64,000 nt of DNA from Steromphala cineraria (taxonomy: Eukaryota > Mollusca > Gastropoda > Trochida > Trochidae): positions 60,603,880 to 60,667,879 of the forward strand of contig OU744731.1 of assembly GCA_916613615.1 (NCBI GenBank), given 5' to 3'. The notes below the pieces were generated by a model. The model made no database searches and had not been told where the DNA came from. It saw only the letters and a list, made by a program, of their open reading frames with translations. The position numbers and the translations under genes were made by a program. Below are positions 1 to 13,688 of this stretch, one piece after another; the stretch's first letter is position 1; every line of letters begins with the position of its first letter.

Positions 1-130
1 GCCTCAGTAGCTCAGTCGATAGAAGCGTTGCATTGCAACATTAAGGCCCCTGGTTCGATTCCCACTATGGACATTAAAATTTCTCAAAAATTCTAAATTT
101 TACAACTTGGTTAATTTGCCTAAGTTATTT
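1..130 (+). mobile_element. tRNA-derived SINE-like repeat (head)
   Basis: The first 73 bases look like a tRNA: an A-box-like TAGCTCAGTCGATA and a B-box-like GGTTCGATTCC at the right spacing. The 5' bases (GCCTCAG) do not pair with the 3' side (TATGGAC), so no acceptor stem can form. A diverged relative with the same GCCTCRGTAGCTCAG head and a similar A/T-rich tail (TTAAA then AAATTTTACA) lies at 53381-53500. A tRNA-derived SINE fits better than a working tRNA gene. The element may begin before the window. Confidence 0.5.
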
Positions 131-1356
131 GGAAGTTCAAAAAAGAATAGGTGTATTAGAAAAGTTGAGGTGTATCGGTCAATATACCTACGGTTAGAAC
201 AAAAGAAACCATAGCAACGAGACCGGAAGTGGGGTATAAGTTTAAAAAACCATTGTCACATAGTGCATAACTAAAATAACCAATGATGATTGTTTCAACC
301 CCAAACGGGTATGAATGCTTGTAGGCAAAAAAAAACCTGACAGCAATACAAAGTACAGATTTGATCCTTTAAATAAAATTGATTTAGTTAAGGCTGTTAC
401 AAAATGCAAACAAAAATATGAAAGAAATACATTTGTTCCAGCTAATGTCTAGAAAGCCTATATTTTCAAAAAGCAATGACATATGACAAAAATAACATTG
501 ATCCCAAAACCATCAAATAATTACCTGGGTCCCGTTGCACAAAACACTAAGGTGACCTAAAGTCTCTAAGGATGGCACTAAGGTTAACCTTAGTGTTAAA
601 TTGTTTTGTGCAACAGCCCCCTGAATACTATTTAAACATTTATAAACAACATTTTCTGCTGCAACAGCAAAATTTTAGTATGTTATTTCGATGTATAATA
701 CTCAAAAGAAGCAAATCATTTCAATACTTGCTGACATTAACAATAATCATGTGAAATAGTACCTCTGCTTGTGCAATTTTTCAGCCCCTAGAATCTCAAG
801 TTCAAAACCACACTACATGATAAAAGATATCAATGTTTAAACTAAAACCAGGGAAAAGATTTCAAACAATTTCCCGAAAAAGACATATAACTGTGAACTT
901 TAAACCATTTGCAGTTAATTGCGCAATAACGAAAAGGGAATTCTAGAAGTTCATTGGCCCCCTGCACAAAAACCATGAAAGACCATGCCCAATTGCATTA
1001 CCTTATCAAAAGTAATATTCTTCCAGTAAAACCCCCCTTCTGAATATGTCTTAGTTTAAAGCACATGGTACTTAAAATAATAACAGAAAACATTTCTTTG
1101 AATGGTCAATAACTCATGAATTTTTTCATGTTGCCTTTTTTTGGTAGTGCAAAAGCACTTTTTATGAAAACAACTGATTCATAAATATCGGATCATCCTT
1201 TTTCTTTATAGTTCATTAGCGAGTTGAATGTGATGTCTTTGGCACCGTGCTATTTCTAAAATGTAATTACAAATTTATAAAAAAAAAATTTGAAGGGCCC
1301 ATTTTCCCTCTTTATTTTACAAACAACTTTTCATGAAATGTCTGATTTCATTTGGA
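131..1356. other. Region 3' of NAGK, no gene seen
   Basis: AT-rich sequence downstream of the NAGK stop codon. Apart from the fold-back at 526-622 I see no coding potential. The short open frames here have no conserved look. It presumably includes the NAGK 3' UTR and poly(A) site, but I could not place them confidently. Confidence 0.5.
526..622. mobile_element. Small fold-back (MITE-like) element
   Basis: An inverted repeat: GTTGCACAAAACACTAAGGT on the left pairs, with a small bulge, with ACCTTAGTG...TTTTGTGCAAC on the right. It is under 100 bp and has no coding capacity. No clear target duplication was identified. Confidence 0.55.
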
Positions 1357-1535
1357 TCAGAATTTTTCTGTGAAGAAGGTTGTTGCATTTTCCTTATAGT
1401 TTATTGGCAAGTTGAATTTGATGTCTTTGGCGCCAAGAGAGGCAGCACCGACGGCGCCAGACACTTTGAGTTCCAGGAGAGTCACTTCCTTGATGCCGTT
1501 CTTTGGTCCTCTGTCTTTCATCACTTCAATGAAAC
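1357..1535 (-). CDS. NAGK: NAGK exon 10 (last coding exon)
   Basis: Encodes [20 protein letters not shown], then [15 protein letters not shown], and ends TFFTEKF before a TGA at 1359-1357. The acceptor ATGTTCAAG has a poor pyrimidine tract but is the only one that fits the frame. Confidence 0.9.
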
Positions 1536-4500
1536 CTTGAACATAAATAATGCTTTTTTCAAAATGTGACACATATCAATAAGAAAACACAGTTATCACT
1601 TTAAACAAGAGTCATCAAAATATGCCATTTGCCACCGGTCACCATTAAAGTTACATTTCCATGAAAACTGGCAAAAATCAAAAAAGGTTGAAAATACCAA
1701 AAGGCACATCTTCACATGTGGACTAATCCACAAACGAAGTTTTGTTGAGCTAGGTCTAACAGTTTTTGAGTTCTGCTACAGAAATCATATTCTAAGTTAC
1801 GTTTTCATAAAAAACGCCAAAAATAAAAATCCAAGAAGTTGAAAACACAAAAAGGCACATCTATACATGCTAACTAATCCACATACCAAGTTTCATCGAA
1901 CTACATCTAACAGTTTTTTAGTTCTGCTCCGGAAACGAAATGATTATGGACGGACGGACCAAGGGACTGGGTGATGACTTTATCCCACGGTATAACATTA
2001 GCTATTATTATATGATGGACAAGTGTTCTGTTTTCTGATTGGTCGAGGAAGGTGGTCATCGACAATGATCAAACCTTATGTTGACTGCGGGAACGCGAGG
2101 TCAACATAACAATCCAATGACCTGGAGCTAAAAATAGATAGCTACTACGAGGACTTGAAAACTTGAAATAATTGAATAGTTTTCAGAATAACTGAAACTT
2201 TCATAAATCATATAATAAAACAGTTGTTGACTTCAGTTATCGGTGAATCCAATGGTTTATTGACCTCGAAAACTTATGTTCACCTTGGCTGTAGCCTCTG
2301 TGAACATAATTGTTCTGACTGGTCAATAAGCCATTGGATTCCCCTCAACTGAAGTCAATAATTGTATATTGTAATCCTATTATTATAAAAAAAGAGCCAT
2401 GGGCTCTGTAGCTCATCAGATTTTTTATGGAAATAGGTTTTTGAGGTTTTGACCCCTGTAACCCCATTTGGGGTCATGGGGTCACAAAATCTACAATTTA
2501 GATTCCCTGTTTGCCAAGGAGTCTGCACAAAAGATTTCAGCTCGCTACAGTCATTGGTTCTGGAGAAGAACTCGAAAATGTGAAAAGTTTACGGATGGAC
2601 AGATGGATGGACGCCGGACGCCATGCCATTAGCCCATCGGGTCTTTCAGACCTGATGAGCTAAAAATGGGACAGCAACTGAGGAGTTGAGGGTGTCAGCT
2701 TACCTGGTTGTAGGAGGGACCAGCTCTTCCACACGGAGCCCACGGAGACAATATGGAGTCCTCCCTCGCACTCCAGCAGTGCCTGCAAGACATAAACAGA
2801 TTTTCAGCAATGGCTGACCTAATTTGCATATTGCTTGAATTGGCCAATGAGGACACAGTGGCAAGATTCTATAAGAAAATAAGTTGTTGCATTTGTTAAA
2901 TTTCCAGGATTCATTCTTATTCAACACCCACAATTTTAGTTAAAAACGACTAATTTTGTGACTAATATATGGTGTCGTCTATTGAATTCATAAAAACCTA
3001 ATACAATTGCATGAGGTTATAGCTGATGCCACTTGTAATGATGCTATTAGTTCAGTTAATTCTTCTATGTGTTCCTAAGTGTTACATAGTCAGTTAAAAT
3101 GGAAGAATAACATGGAAAATTATTCAGGATGCAAAACACTAAATCCTGTTTATAGGATTTGATGCAAACATCTAAATGCAAGTGTAAACTCAACCCTTTT
3201 GCTGTTACATTAATGCAACCAAACGATTTTTAATAACCATCTTTATAAAAATACCTTATCAATCTTGGGTGCCACAGCTAAAATATGGCGGGCCATGATC
3301 TTGCCGGCCTCCTTAAAGATGTCTTTACAGAGCTCATCACCAGTGTCAAGGGCACCTGCAGAAGAACAGACATTTTGTAAACAAGAAGACATGGTCATCA
3401 ACATGCCCCGCCAAATAAGTTTTCATCAAAGCTCCCAATATTTTCCTAAATGGGCTGTAACCCTGTAATAAGTAATTGCATTTACCTCATTTTTGAACTC
3501 CATCAAGGTATTGATACCCTAAAGACACAGTGCAAATGTTTTTATTTTATTTTAAATAGTTTTTGAGAAAAGTTGTCCCCTTTGACGACATGCTCGAAGA
3601 GAGTCCAAAATCTCGAAACAAGGGCAATAACTCCGCAAAAAAATGTTTGCGGTTCTGATTTTCGAACTCCATCAAGGTATTGATACAATGAAGACACACA
3701 TCAAGTTTGGTGAAGCTATCTTAAATAGTTTCTGAGAAAAGCTGTCCCCTTTAACTCGGACACACGCACGAACGCACGCACGGACAGAGCCCAAACCTAT
3801 ATCCCCCTTCCACTTTGTGGCGGGGGATAATAATAGGTTATCCAGTTATATGCAATGTTGTTCCTAGGTGATCAGCTAAGGAGATCATTTTGGCCTATTC
3901 TGAGCAAATGGGACCCCTTGCAATGGTAGAAGTATCCTACTTTTCTAAATTTTAAGGGACACCAAGCCAAAAGGGTGGGCAAATTTCCCAAGGATCCACT
4001 CTAGGAACAACACTGTATATGACATCTTCCTTTGCAAATGTTAAAACGCCAGTCGCGGACCTGGCTTGTCTAACCCTTGCTGAAGACTCTCCCTTTAATA
4101 AACTCACACTTAGCAAGTTCTTTGCACATGCCAGCTATTTTGGCCTTCTCAAAGTTGGAGTAGAAGTAGTCGAGTAGTTCTCCCCTCTCTTTAATCTGTA
4201 ACACAATATTGGACATTTAATATAATTGAAAATAACTTGACAGGTCAATCATAATAATCAAATGCATATTACTTGAACACATTCTCTCCCCACAGAGGCA
4301 GATCAAGTCATGAAATTTTGATAGCATCCTGTCTCTGGGTACGAACGTTACGCTAACTCCACTAATCTGTACCCTGGGCTCAGAAGCTAGATTCGCTCGC
4401 TAGCGCAACGTTCGTACCCTGAGACCCTGATGTTTTGATTGAGCCTCAGATTTTATTAGACCAAATCCATGGGTCATCCTGGTGAAAAAAATTGACAAGG

Positions 4501-7500
4501 CTTTTCGTGGAAAGAGGGCTTAACATCACCTTTGACTTACCATGATTCAGTAGCCAAAACAATTTAAAAACAGCGTTGATGATGGCACAACTAACTTCGA
4601 TTGTCTCCAATCAGGCATCTCCCATTCTACCCCACAAACTCGGCAAATAAGAACAGAGGCTCGATCAACATTTTATTACTTGATCTGCCTCTGTGGGGAG
4701 AGAATGACTTGAACTAGGGATTGGGAAAGACATCTTTGACAATGGGCCATTTACAGGACTTTTAGTAATTTTCTGACTTTCAAATGGTTTTGATAAGCTA
4801 CAAAATATCTAATATGCTGATTGAAGTTCATATCTCATCACTGGACTTGCAAATATATCCATTTATGCATAATATCTCTAAAATGCTTGATTTTATGGAA
4901 AAATCAAGAAAACATCTCAAATCTGTTTAATATTCGAAAGTATGCATCCAATTAATCTACCTATTAGTTACAATACCTAATAAACACTATCGAATCGAAT
5001 ATATCTTCCTGTCAGCTAATGACAAGGTTTTCAAAATTATGTTTGGAAAATTTTTGCGCACCACTCGAGCCACATTGTCCGGTTTTCGATCAAAATTCTG
5101 ACTTTGAATGGCAGTATTTTCACTCTAATATACTGATTGACCTTTAACTTGTTATTTTCAGTAACAGTTAGTGGTTCCTGATGTAATAACATCGATTTCA
5201 AAATTTGACATATGTGATACTATCAACATACTCTGTGTCTCTTTAATGGCAGTGTATAAAATAGATTTGACACCTAGCCTGTCCTGAAAAGTAATTGGTC
5301 AATTCCTAAGGGGAAAATAAAGAATTTTTTTGAAAAGTTACCAGTCCTGACCAAAAAGGAACCAGTCCTGGCAAAAAGTAGCCAGTCAAGGACTGGCTGA
5401 CGGGCTATATTTTAAACACTGTTAATGGGCCATTGTTTCATCCAATCTGCAAAATGTCTCATGGCCCCTGCCTTTCCCAATCACTGCTTGAACAAAGCTC
5501 ATGGTTAAAACAAAAAGCTGTGCTAGTACAAATGACCTTTGGCTCAAAGTGCTTTTTGAGCATGTTCGGAAAGCAGGACTTGAAACTAATATTTAACGGC
5601 TTTACTATCAAAAGAAATTAATCTTACACAACTTTCTCACCTTAAAGTATGAGAACATAATGTTCTGAACAGCATCAGTGTTGTATGGGCACTTTATAAG
5701 GTTGTCTTCATGATCAAAGTACATCTTGAGGGCTCTTTGGGCAATCCAATAGGCTGAAAAATAATAATGGTTGACACTATTGGCATTTCAATTAAATCAT
5801 TTATTGAAAATTATTGAAAGATTTTGAAGATTTGTTCCCACATAATAAAACTTGCTTCCAAGAACTCAGATTTTAATTTCATGAGACATTTCTCAATTTT
5901 ATGAGTAATTGAAGCAGGACTCAGGGGTAGAATTATCACTGAGAATGTGTTTATTTTAACTTTATGATCTACTCAGATTCACAAAAAAACAGTGATAGCT
6001 TATCCCTAACCTCTGTAGGTCATATGTTTATACATACTGCATGAACACAGAAAAATGTACCTAAGAAACCATGCATTTGTTTATTTAGAAGATAAATAGT
6101 TGTGTTTGTAAAAATTCCGGGATTCATTGTTATTCAGCACCTGCAAATTTAGTTGGCGTTAGCCGGAGGTTTTAAACGCTTAAATTTGCGGGTGTTGAAT
6201 AACGATGAATCCCAGAAAGTTCACAAACGCAACTATTTATCGATATTGTAACATGACCTTTAGTTATAAGCATTTTAAGAGCGAACTCTATTTTTGCGTA
6301 GGGAACTCTGAGTTGAAAGGATCTAACGACTGATCCATTATTGTTATAGGTGTTCGCAGCTATATAAGAAGAAGAAATTCCCAGTGTTGTAGACATTAAA
6401 ATAGTGTTCTTATATTGCAAACCAGTTGCACTCATAACGATGAGATCTTATAGTTTTCAGTGTGAAATTTATGAGATAGAAAACAGTTATATAATTCATA
6501 AACCAACAGGAACAAACCCGACTGAACAAAAATCTGAAACTAGCCCAGACCATTGTGACGTTGACGCGATCATTATGACGTCATAACCGTTGGCCTTTGT
6601 GACGTCGTGTCATGGAAACGGCATTCAAAAGAAACCAATGGCAAATTAGGAGAAACTTAGCCAATTAAGAAAGTTTAGTTACATAAAACTAAAGCAAATT
6701 GAAAAGGATTTTTGGCATCTACGGGAATGCGCAAGTTAGGAAATGACAATAACAACAGTAAACTATGAATCGGGCACAAATACTGGCAGAATCAGAACAT
6801 TTTAATGTTGAGGCGGACCAAATAATGTATCCTTTCGTGGTGATTCGCCTCAGCCAATTTGCGGGTGTTCATTGCCATTTAACACTGGGAAATCCATCAA
6901 GTCAACCAATCAGAAACGAGTATTTACCAAAGTCATGTTACAACTAGATTAGCGTTTGCGGGATACCGCAAAAGCAGAGCAGCCCCGGAACTTTGGGTTT
7001 CGCCTTACCCTGTTCCGCCTTTTACAGGCCTCACCAAATTGGGAATTTTCTCGTGACCTTGACCTTTGACACTCAAGGTCACACAATCAATGAACACATT
7101 TCATTGAGTATAACATTATTGTAATGAAATAAAGTGTTAAACATTAAATTAATCCATTTTCTCCATATATGTTGACCTTGCTGTGACCTTGACCTTCGAC
7201 AGTTCGTACCCAAAACTTTTTTAAAATGTTGTACTTCTCAAGAGATAATATATACAAAATCTAAACTTCATAGCACAAAAACTTTTCAAGTTATTGTATT
7301 TACAAGGAATTGCAATAACTCATATCTCATGACCTTGACCTTTGACCTTCAAGGTCACACAATAATTGAACACTTTTTATTGAGTATAACAATCATGTAT
7401 TGATTAAAAGTGATCATAGTTAAAATTAAGCATTTTCGCTAAACCATGCTTAAATCATGACCTTGATGTGACCTTGACCTTTGTCAGATTGTAACCAAAA

Positions 7501-10500
7501 CCTTTTCAAACTTTTTTACTTTTCCAAGGATGATATATACCAAGTAAGAGCTTCATAGCACAAAAACTTTTCAAGTTACCGTGTTTACAAAGAATTTTGT
7601 GGTGATTTTATAACTCGTGACCTTGACCTTTGAACTTGAAAGTGAACATGTCATAATGATTCCCTGGAAGTATTAACATTTAGACATGTTCATGAGTTCT
7701 GAAAAGCTAAATGGGATAAAGTTATACCCCAATTTAGTGCATTTTGTAATAACTCATATCTCATGACCTTGACCTTTGACCTTCAAGGTCACACAATCAT
7801 TGAACACTTTTCATTGAGTATAACAATCATGTATTGATTAAAAGTGTTCATAGTTAAAATAAAGCATTTTCGCTAAAACATGCTTACGTCATGACCTTGC
7901 TGTGACCTTGACCTTTGACGGATTGTAGCCAAAACCTTTTCAAAATATTTTTACTTTTCCAAGGATGATATATACCAAGTTAGAGCTTCATAGCACAAAA
8001 ACTTTTCAAGTTATCGCGTTTACAAGGAATTCTTAGAGTGAATACATAGCTCGTGACCTTGACCTTTGACCTTGAAAGTGAACGTGTCAAAATCGTTCCC
8101 CCGAGGTATGAGTAGTAAGGTATGAATAAGAGTTCTGGAAAGCTATGGGGAAAAAAGTTATAGCTAGTAGTACGAGTGCGGCGGCGGCGGTGGCGGCGAT
8201 GGAAACTTCACAAAAACTGATAGCAGCCCCGTCCTTAGACGGGGCTGCTAATTTTCCGGGTAGTCTGGCTTAATAACAACTTAAAAACCTTGTGTTATAC
8301 CTGACGACTCGTCTCCCAACAGGTGTCCCCAGCCTCCACAGCGATGTGTGGAGTTGTCGGGGTTGATCAGCTGACAGTTGGAGCCCGTACCAGCGATCAA
8401 TACTATTCCGCCTGAAATGTATCAATAATTAGTTTCAGCAATCAGCACTTTAGCCTGCTGCTGCAAAAACATTTCATAATACCGGTAGTCAAAAACAAGG
8501 GAAATATTTTTTGAATCTGTAACCTACTCATGACACAATCGTTGAGAAATTCAATAACAAATTCATACATGTATATAAATAAGCATATATGTATGCATAT
8601 TTAAGGGGCAGTAGTACATTTTTGGGGCAATATAAGGTGATGTCAGAAAAATTAAAATATATGGTTCCAATTGAAAGACTAAATGAAGCAGTAGTAAATC
8701 AAATGTATAATGTGAAGTTCAGCCATGCGATTCCTTTTCATAAATTTTCAAAATGATTTAAAGGTGTTTACACAAAAATGGCCGGCAATGGACTTAATTC
8801 TCTTACCATGGATGATTGGTTTGTGAAATGAGATTTTGACAACTTCAAAATACATTTAGCATTAACATACAAATATCAGTGAAAAATTTAACATATGAAA
8901 TTCTTAAAAAAGTTAAACCCTGCCATTAAGGTCACTACAAAATAACAATGTTGTACAATTTCTCAAAATATGTTACTTAATCTGAAAAAACATCATTATT
9001 TGGATGAATTTACCTGCCGTTTAAACAATGCATAAGAGAAGATTAATTTAATTCAAAGCGGTTTCTTATAAAACTTTTCAGCCTCAATGTTTATTACTTG
9101 TTCAGCATAACCATAAAAGATTGTATTTACCGTTATCAACCGCTGAAGCTATTGCACCGAATGTGTCACTACCGACGTACACATTGTGTGTGAGCTTACG
9201 GTACTGACTCATGATGCCCTCCTTTAGCTTTCGCTGGGAGTCGATCTCGTCTCCGCCGCTCAGAGACATACCCTGAAAACACACAAACAACAAAAAGTGA
9301 GCATGGCTCACTAATAACCCCGACTGCGCATCCCTGACCAATTAAATTAAGTGTTAACTTCAAATAACTTAGACAGAAAAAAATAAAATAAAATAAAAGA
9401 CATTTGCAAAACTTGAAATGAATCAGATGAACAGTTTTCATGCAATTGGTCAGACAAATTCTTATATTGGAAAACGACTACGGGGCAAGTAAAAAACATA
9501 GAATTTTTTTTAAATTAAAAAATAATAAAATTTGTTGTTATTTGGCACTGCACCCCTCTTAGTAGATTAGAAGACATGTGCAATCGGATGAATAATTTTT
9601 CCGTAATAGGACGGCCAAAAAAAAGTCCTCAGATGGAAGGAATCTTTATTACTATATACTCTTGACCGTTGGTCTGGAGTATAAAAATAAAGAATGTTTG
9701 TAACCTGATAAGTCATTAGCAAAATGTTAATTTTCACATAGTAAGGCCTAGAAAAAAAGTGATTTGTTTCTGGTTTCCGCCACATCAGTTACAAACCACT
9801 GTGCCAAGCCTTTTTTCAAGATGTTGAAAAGGCTTGAAATGGAAATGTAGTCCCGTGGCCTAGAAAAAACTTTGAAACGTTAACTTTTAAAGTATAACTC
9901 GTCTCTAATGGTATTGGTCGTCAAAGACGCCGTAATAAAAGATCTAAATTTATTTGTTTTTAAATTCTGTGGAATTATATTTACAATATAATACAATAAA
10001 ACTACCGAGGGTACAGAAGCTCACCTTAAAATGAATGATGTGGTAATATGGTTTAATTGTGTAACCATCTTTTATATGATAATTGATTATGGCTGCCATC
10101 ATGATTTTTTTATCTTTTAAAATGCTATTCTTCTGTTGGAAACCACTAGAGCTTGAACAAACATTAATACAAGAATGATATAATCATGATTTATTAACAA
10201 GCAATAGGTTTTTGCATAACTTTTTTGTATATCTATGGCTGAATTGGTGACCATCTTGTACCTTTTAATCTTCAAAATGCTACTTTTATGTGGCCATCTG
10301 TATTAATTTCATTATGATATCTTGATTGGTTTAGGAGTATTCATTTAGTCACACTCTCAACTTCCAAAGAACTAAAAAGATGATGCACATAAACATTTGG
10401 AATATATCCCTCTGACACAAATCACAAATTCAGCTAGTGATAAGTCCAATTGCCAAAGTAAACTGTCCAGGTCATGTAATTCTAACTGAAGATTTCTGAA

Positions 10501-13500
10501 TATCTTAAATCTTGACATATGTTAGTGCAATCTGATTGGTCAGAATAGGCTAGCAACATGGGGGTTTATGCTAATTACTAGATATGATGACCTATGATGA
10601 CCTCTTGCACCTGCATGTAGCTTATGTAACTTATCCTCTTATGTAAGTTACTGTTATTCCATATAGTGAGTGTCCTCCCCTCATTTCAATATGCAATACA
10701 GATACCCTTTAGAGGAGAGTTGCAGGAGAGGGGCTGGAAGGATAGGAAGGGAAAGGGGGTGGTTTGGGTGGGGGGGGGGGGGGGGGGGGGATAGACGGGG
10801 TTGGGGTTAAAGAGAGGTTTGCAATGGAAATAATCTGGAGGCCAACTCAGTAATATGTTTATTGAAGTAACTTAACTAACAGAGAGAATTGGTGAGAAAG
10901 GCTTTGTAAAAAAAGAATTGTTCAGACAGCTGTTCAATGAATGCTGTTTTGAAGATGAATATTATATCTTTTATTAGCATGACAAACAAAATAAAAGATA
11001 ATTAGTTATTCATTAACCAGAATTTTCAATTTGGAATAAATTAATTGCATGGGAACAAAGGAGTAAAAAACCTTACAGTTAGTGTTGGGAGTGAACAAAT
11101 TTAATCATTTTAAATGCTTTTGAAAAGGATTTGTTTGTATTGAATGATCATTATAATTATCTAGATAATCATTGTTCAGACCGTAATCAGATATAGATGA
11201 TTAAAAATTTTTTATTTATCCCTCACTGGCTATGTTATTTGCCATATATGAAGTGTCAGGAATTATGTAACCCACTGATGGAGTGAACAACTTTTATCAT
11301 TTTATGTTTTATTTAAAAGGATTTATTAAAACAGTCATGCTTCAGGCTGTTCGCAGATAAAGATGATTCATACATCTTTTTGTAACTGTATTTATAGTGT
11401 TGATAAATATTACAACAAGCGTATCAATACAAATATAATGACATTGATTTGATTGATCAGGAAATGTATTCTTTTCAATGAATTTCATGAAATCTAATTG
11501 AAAATTCAATATATTTGACATATTGACCATCTTGGATTCTTGATAATAAAATAAATGCGTCTTTGTCAGGAATCACTATATAAAAAAATACTCACTTTTC
11601 AGAATGATATCTTAATTGATTTAGTAGGAGTAGTACTTGGCCTGAAATCTAATTGAAAAATAATGACTTCTATGATGACATGTTTTTCCCAGGACCCCTT
11701 CAGCATGATACAATTATCATTTAGTTTTACAGGTATTTATAAAACACATGGTATTGGAACTGGAACCTGATACAAAATACCTCTATTATTAACTTATCAT
11801 GTAGATTACTGTACATAAAAGCAGATTCTTGACTTGTTAATATTAACTCATCGTGCAGATTGTTGTACACAAAAGCTGATTCTTGACTTGTTTAAATTGT
11901 TATTTGTAAAAAGTATTACTATTATTAGAATACAAGTATACTTTTCATAAAGACAATTTATATACTTTCCATAAAGTCCATTATGTTCTATTTATCAATT
12001 AGGTCAGGATTACTATGCAATATACAAGCAGGCAGGGCTGCTAGCCCAAGATCCTTAAGGAGAGAGTAGCAATTTGTGTATTTGGCTTTGTGTAAGTATA
12101 TTTGGAGAAGCACCCTAGTGTGCTGAGCATGTAAACCTGAACTCTGGCTAAGCCCTTATGTGTGGTATTAAAAGACTTGAACATGAGAACATGAATTGTT
12201 GTGAAAAATATATATAATTTCACAAAATATAGTTAGCTTATGTCCTAAATTGATTTTGTGTCAAGAAGAACTTCTGTTAGATATAGAAATGGTACAAATA
12301 TGAGTAAAACACAGGAAGTGGAACCTGATGCAAAATAACTCTTTCCACATCAACTTATCATGACGATTGCTAAACACAAAGCTTACTGTTGACAAATTTT
12401 GTGTAAGTTGTTTTTCTTAGAAAGAACATATCACTGTCATGAGAATACAAGTCTAATTTCCATAACTCTTATTGCATACACATGGCCATATAGCATAATG
12501 CTCTACCATATCAATTGGGTCAGGTTGATTATGCAACAGACTAGCAGCTGAGACTGTGATGCTAGCAGCCTGTATTGGGATGTGTAATAGAAATGCATAG
12601 TGGACTCAACAGGAATATCTGAACTCTGGTTGACCCCTTTTGTGTGGTATTTAAAGGAATATAAGGGAGATACCATTGTTTAAAATTCAACATGATGTTT
12701 AATGTCATTGGGTTTTTGCAGCTAGTTGCCATAAATATTTTAAACAAATTAATTAATTATGTTTGTCTTTCATCTTAATGTTTTAGAAACACTTAAAAAT
12801 ATAGAACAACTTGCATGACAATCTTAAATATTCCATACTCAAGATAATATTATGATTAGTAAGTTCAAATGAGAGAATTTATATGGTGCGAGTGATCACT
12901 TGATGAAAGCTTAAAATTTAGTAATAATGATGTGTCATCTGCAGCTGAAAAGTCAATATGGCTGCTATTGCGGCCATCTTGGATTCTCAGAACTGAAACG
13001 TCTACCTTTCTGTGAGGAATCACCATGGGTATAACATACTACAATTTCAGAATGATATCTGCATTTGTTTAGGAGGAGTAGTCTTTTTCCTGAAAGTTTA
13101 CGGACGGACGGACAGACGGACGACGGACGAAGCGCCATGACATAAGCTCACATTTACTTTGTAAAGGTGAGCTAAAAACCATGGAAATAAAAAAATCTAC
13201 AATGTAGCATCATGTATGCAAAGACCAGAAACATTTACCGTAATTTCTCTATTTATTAGACCGTACAATTTTCAAAAGATTTTCAGAAAATTTATATGGT
13301 TGAACTAATTTCACTTTTGGTGGCTCATATGGTACTATGGTTGAAATATAAGATAGATATCAGGAAGTTATATCATATATAATGAATACATAGTTTCCAT
13401 AGATGACCACATGAAATGCCATAGTTATCATAATGAATATACTTTTAATTGATTACTGCAGCAGAGAACATTACACATTGCAATTATTAATTTTAGTTTT

Positions 13501-13657
13501 GCAAATTAAACCATTATTTTTAGCAGTGGTTAAATCACAGGAACATAAACTTTTGGCAGTTGGTTAAATTTTTAGATGTGATTTGAATTTGTGACATCAG
13601 AAAAATAGTATATGGTCGAATTATTGGAGATGTCGAATTAATAGAGAAATTACGGTA

Positions 13658-13688
<31 letters not shown>

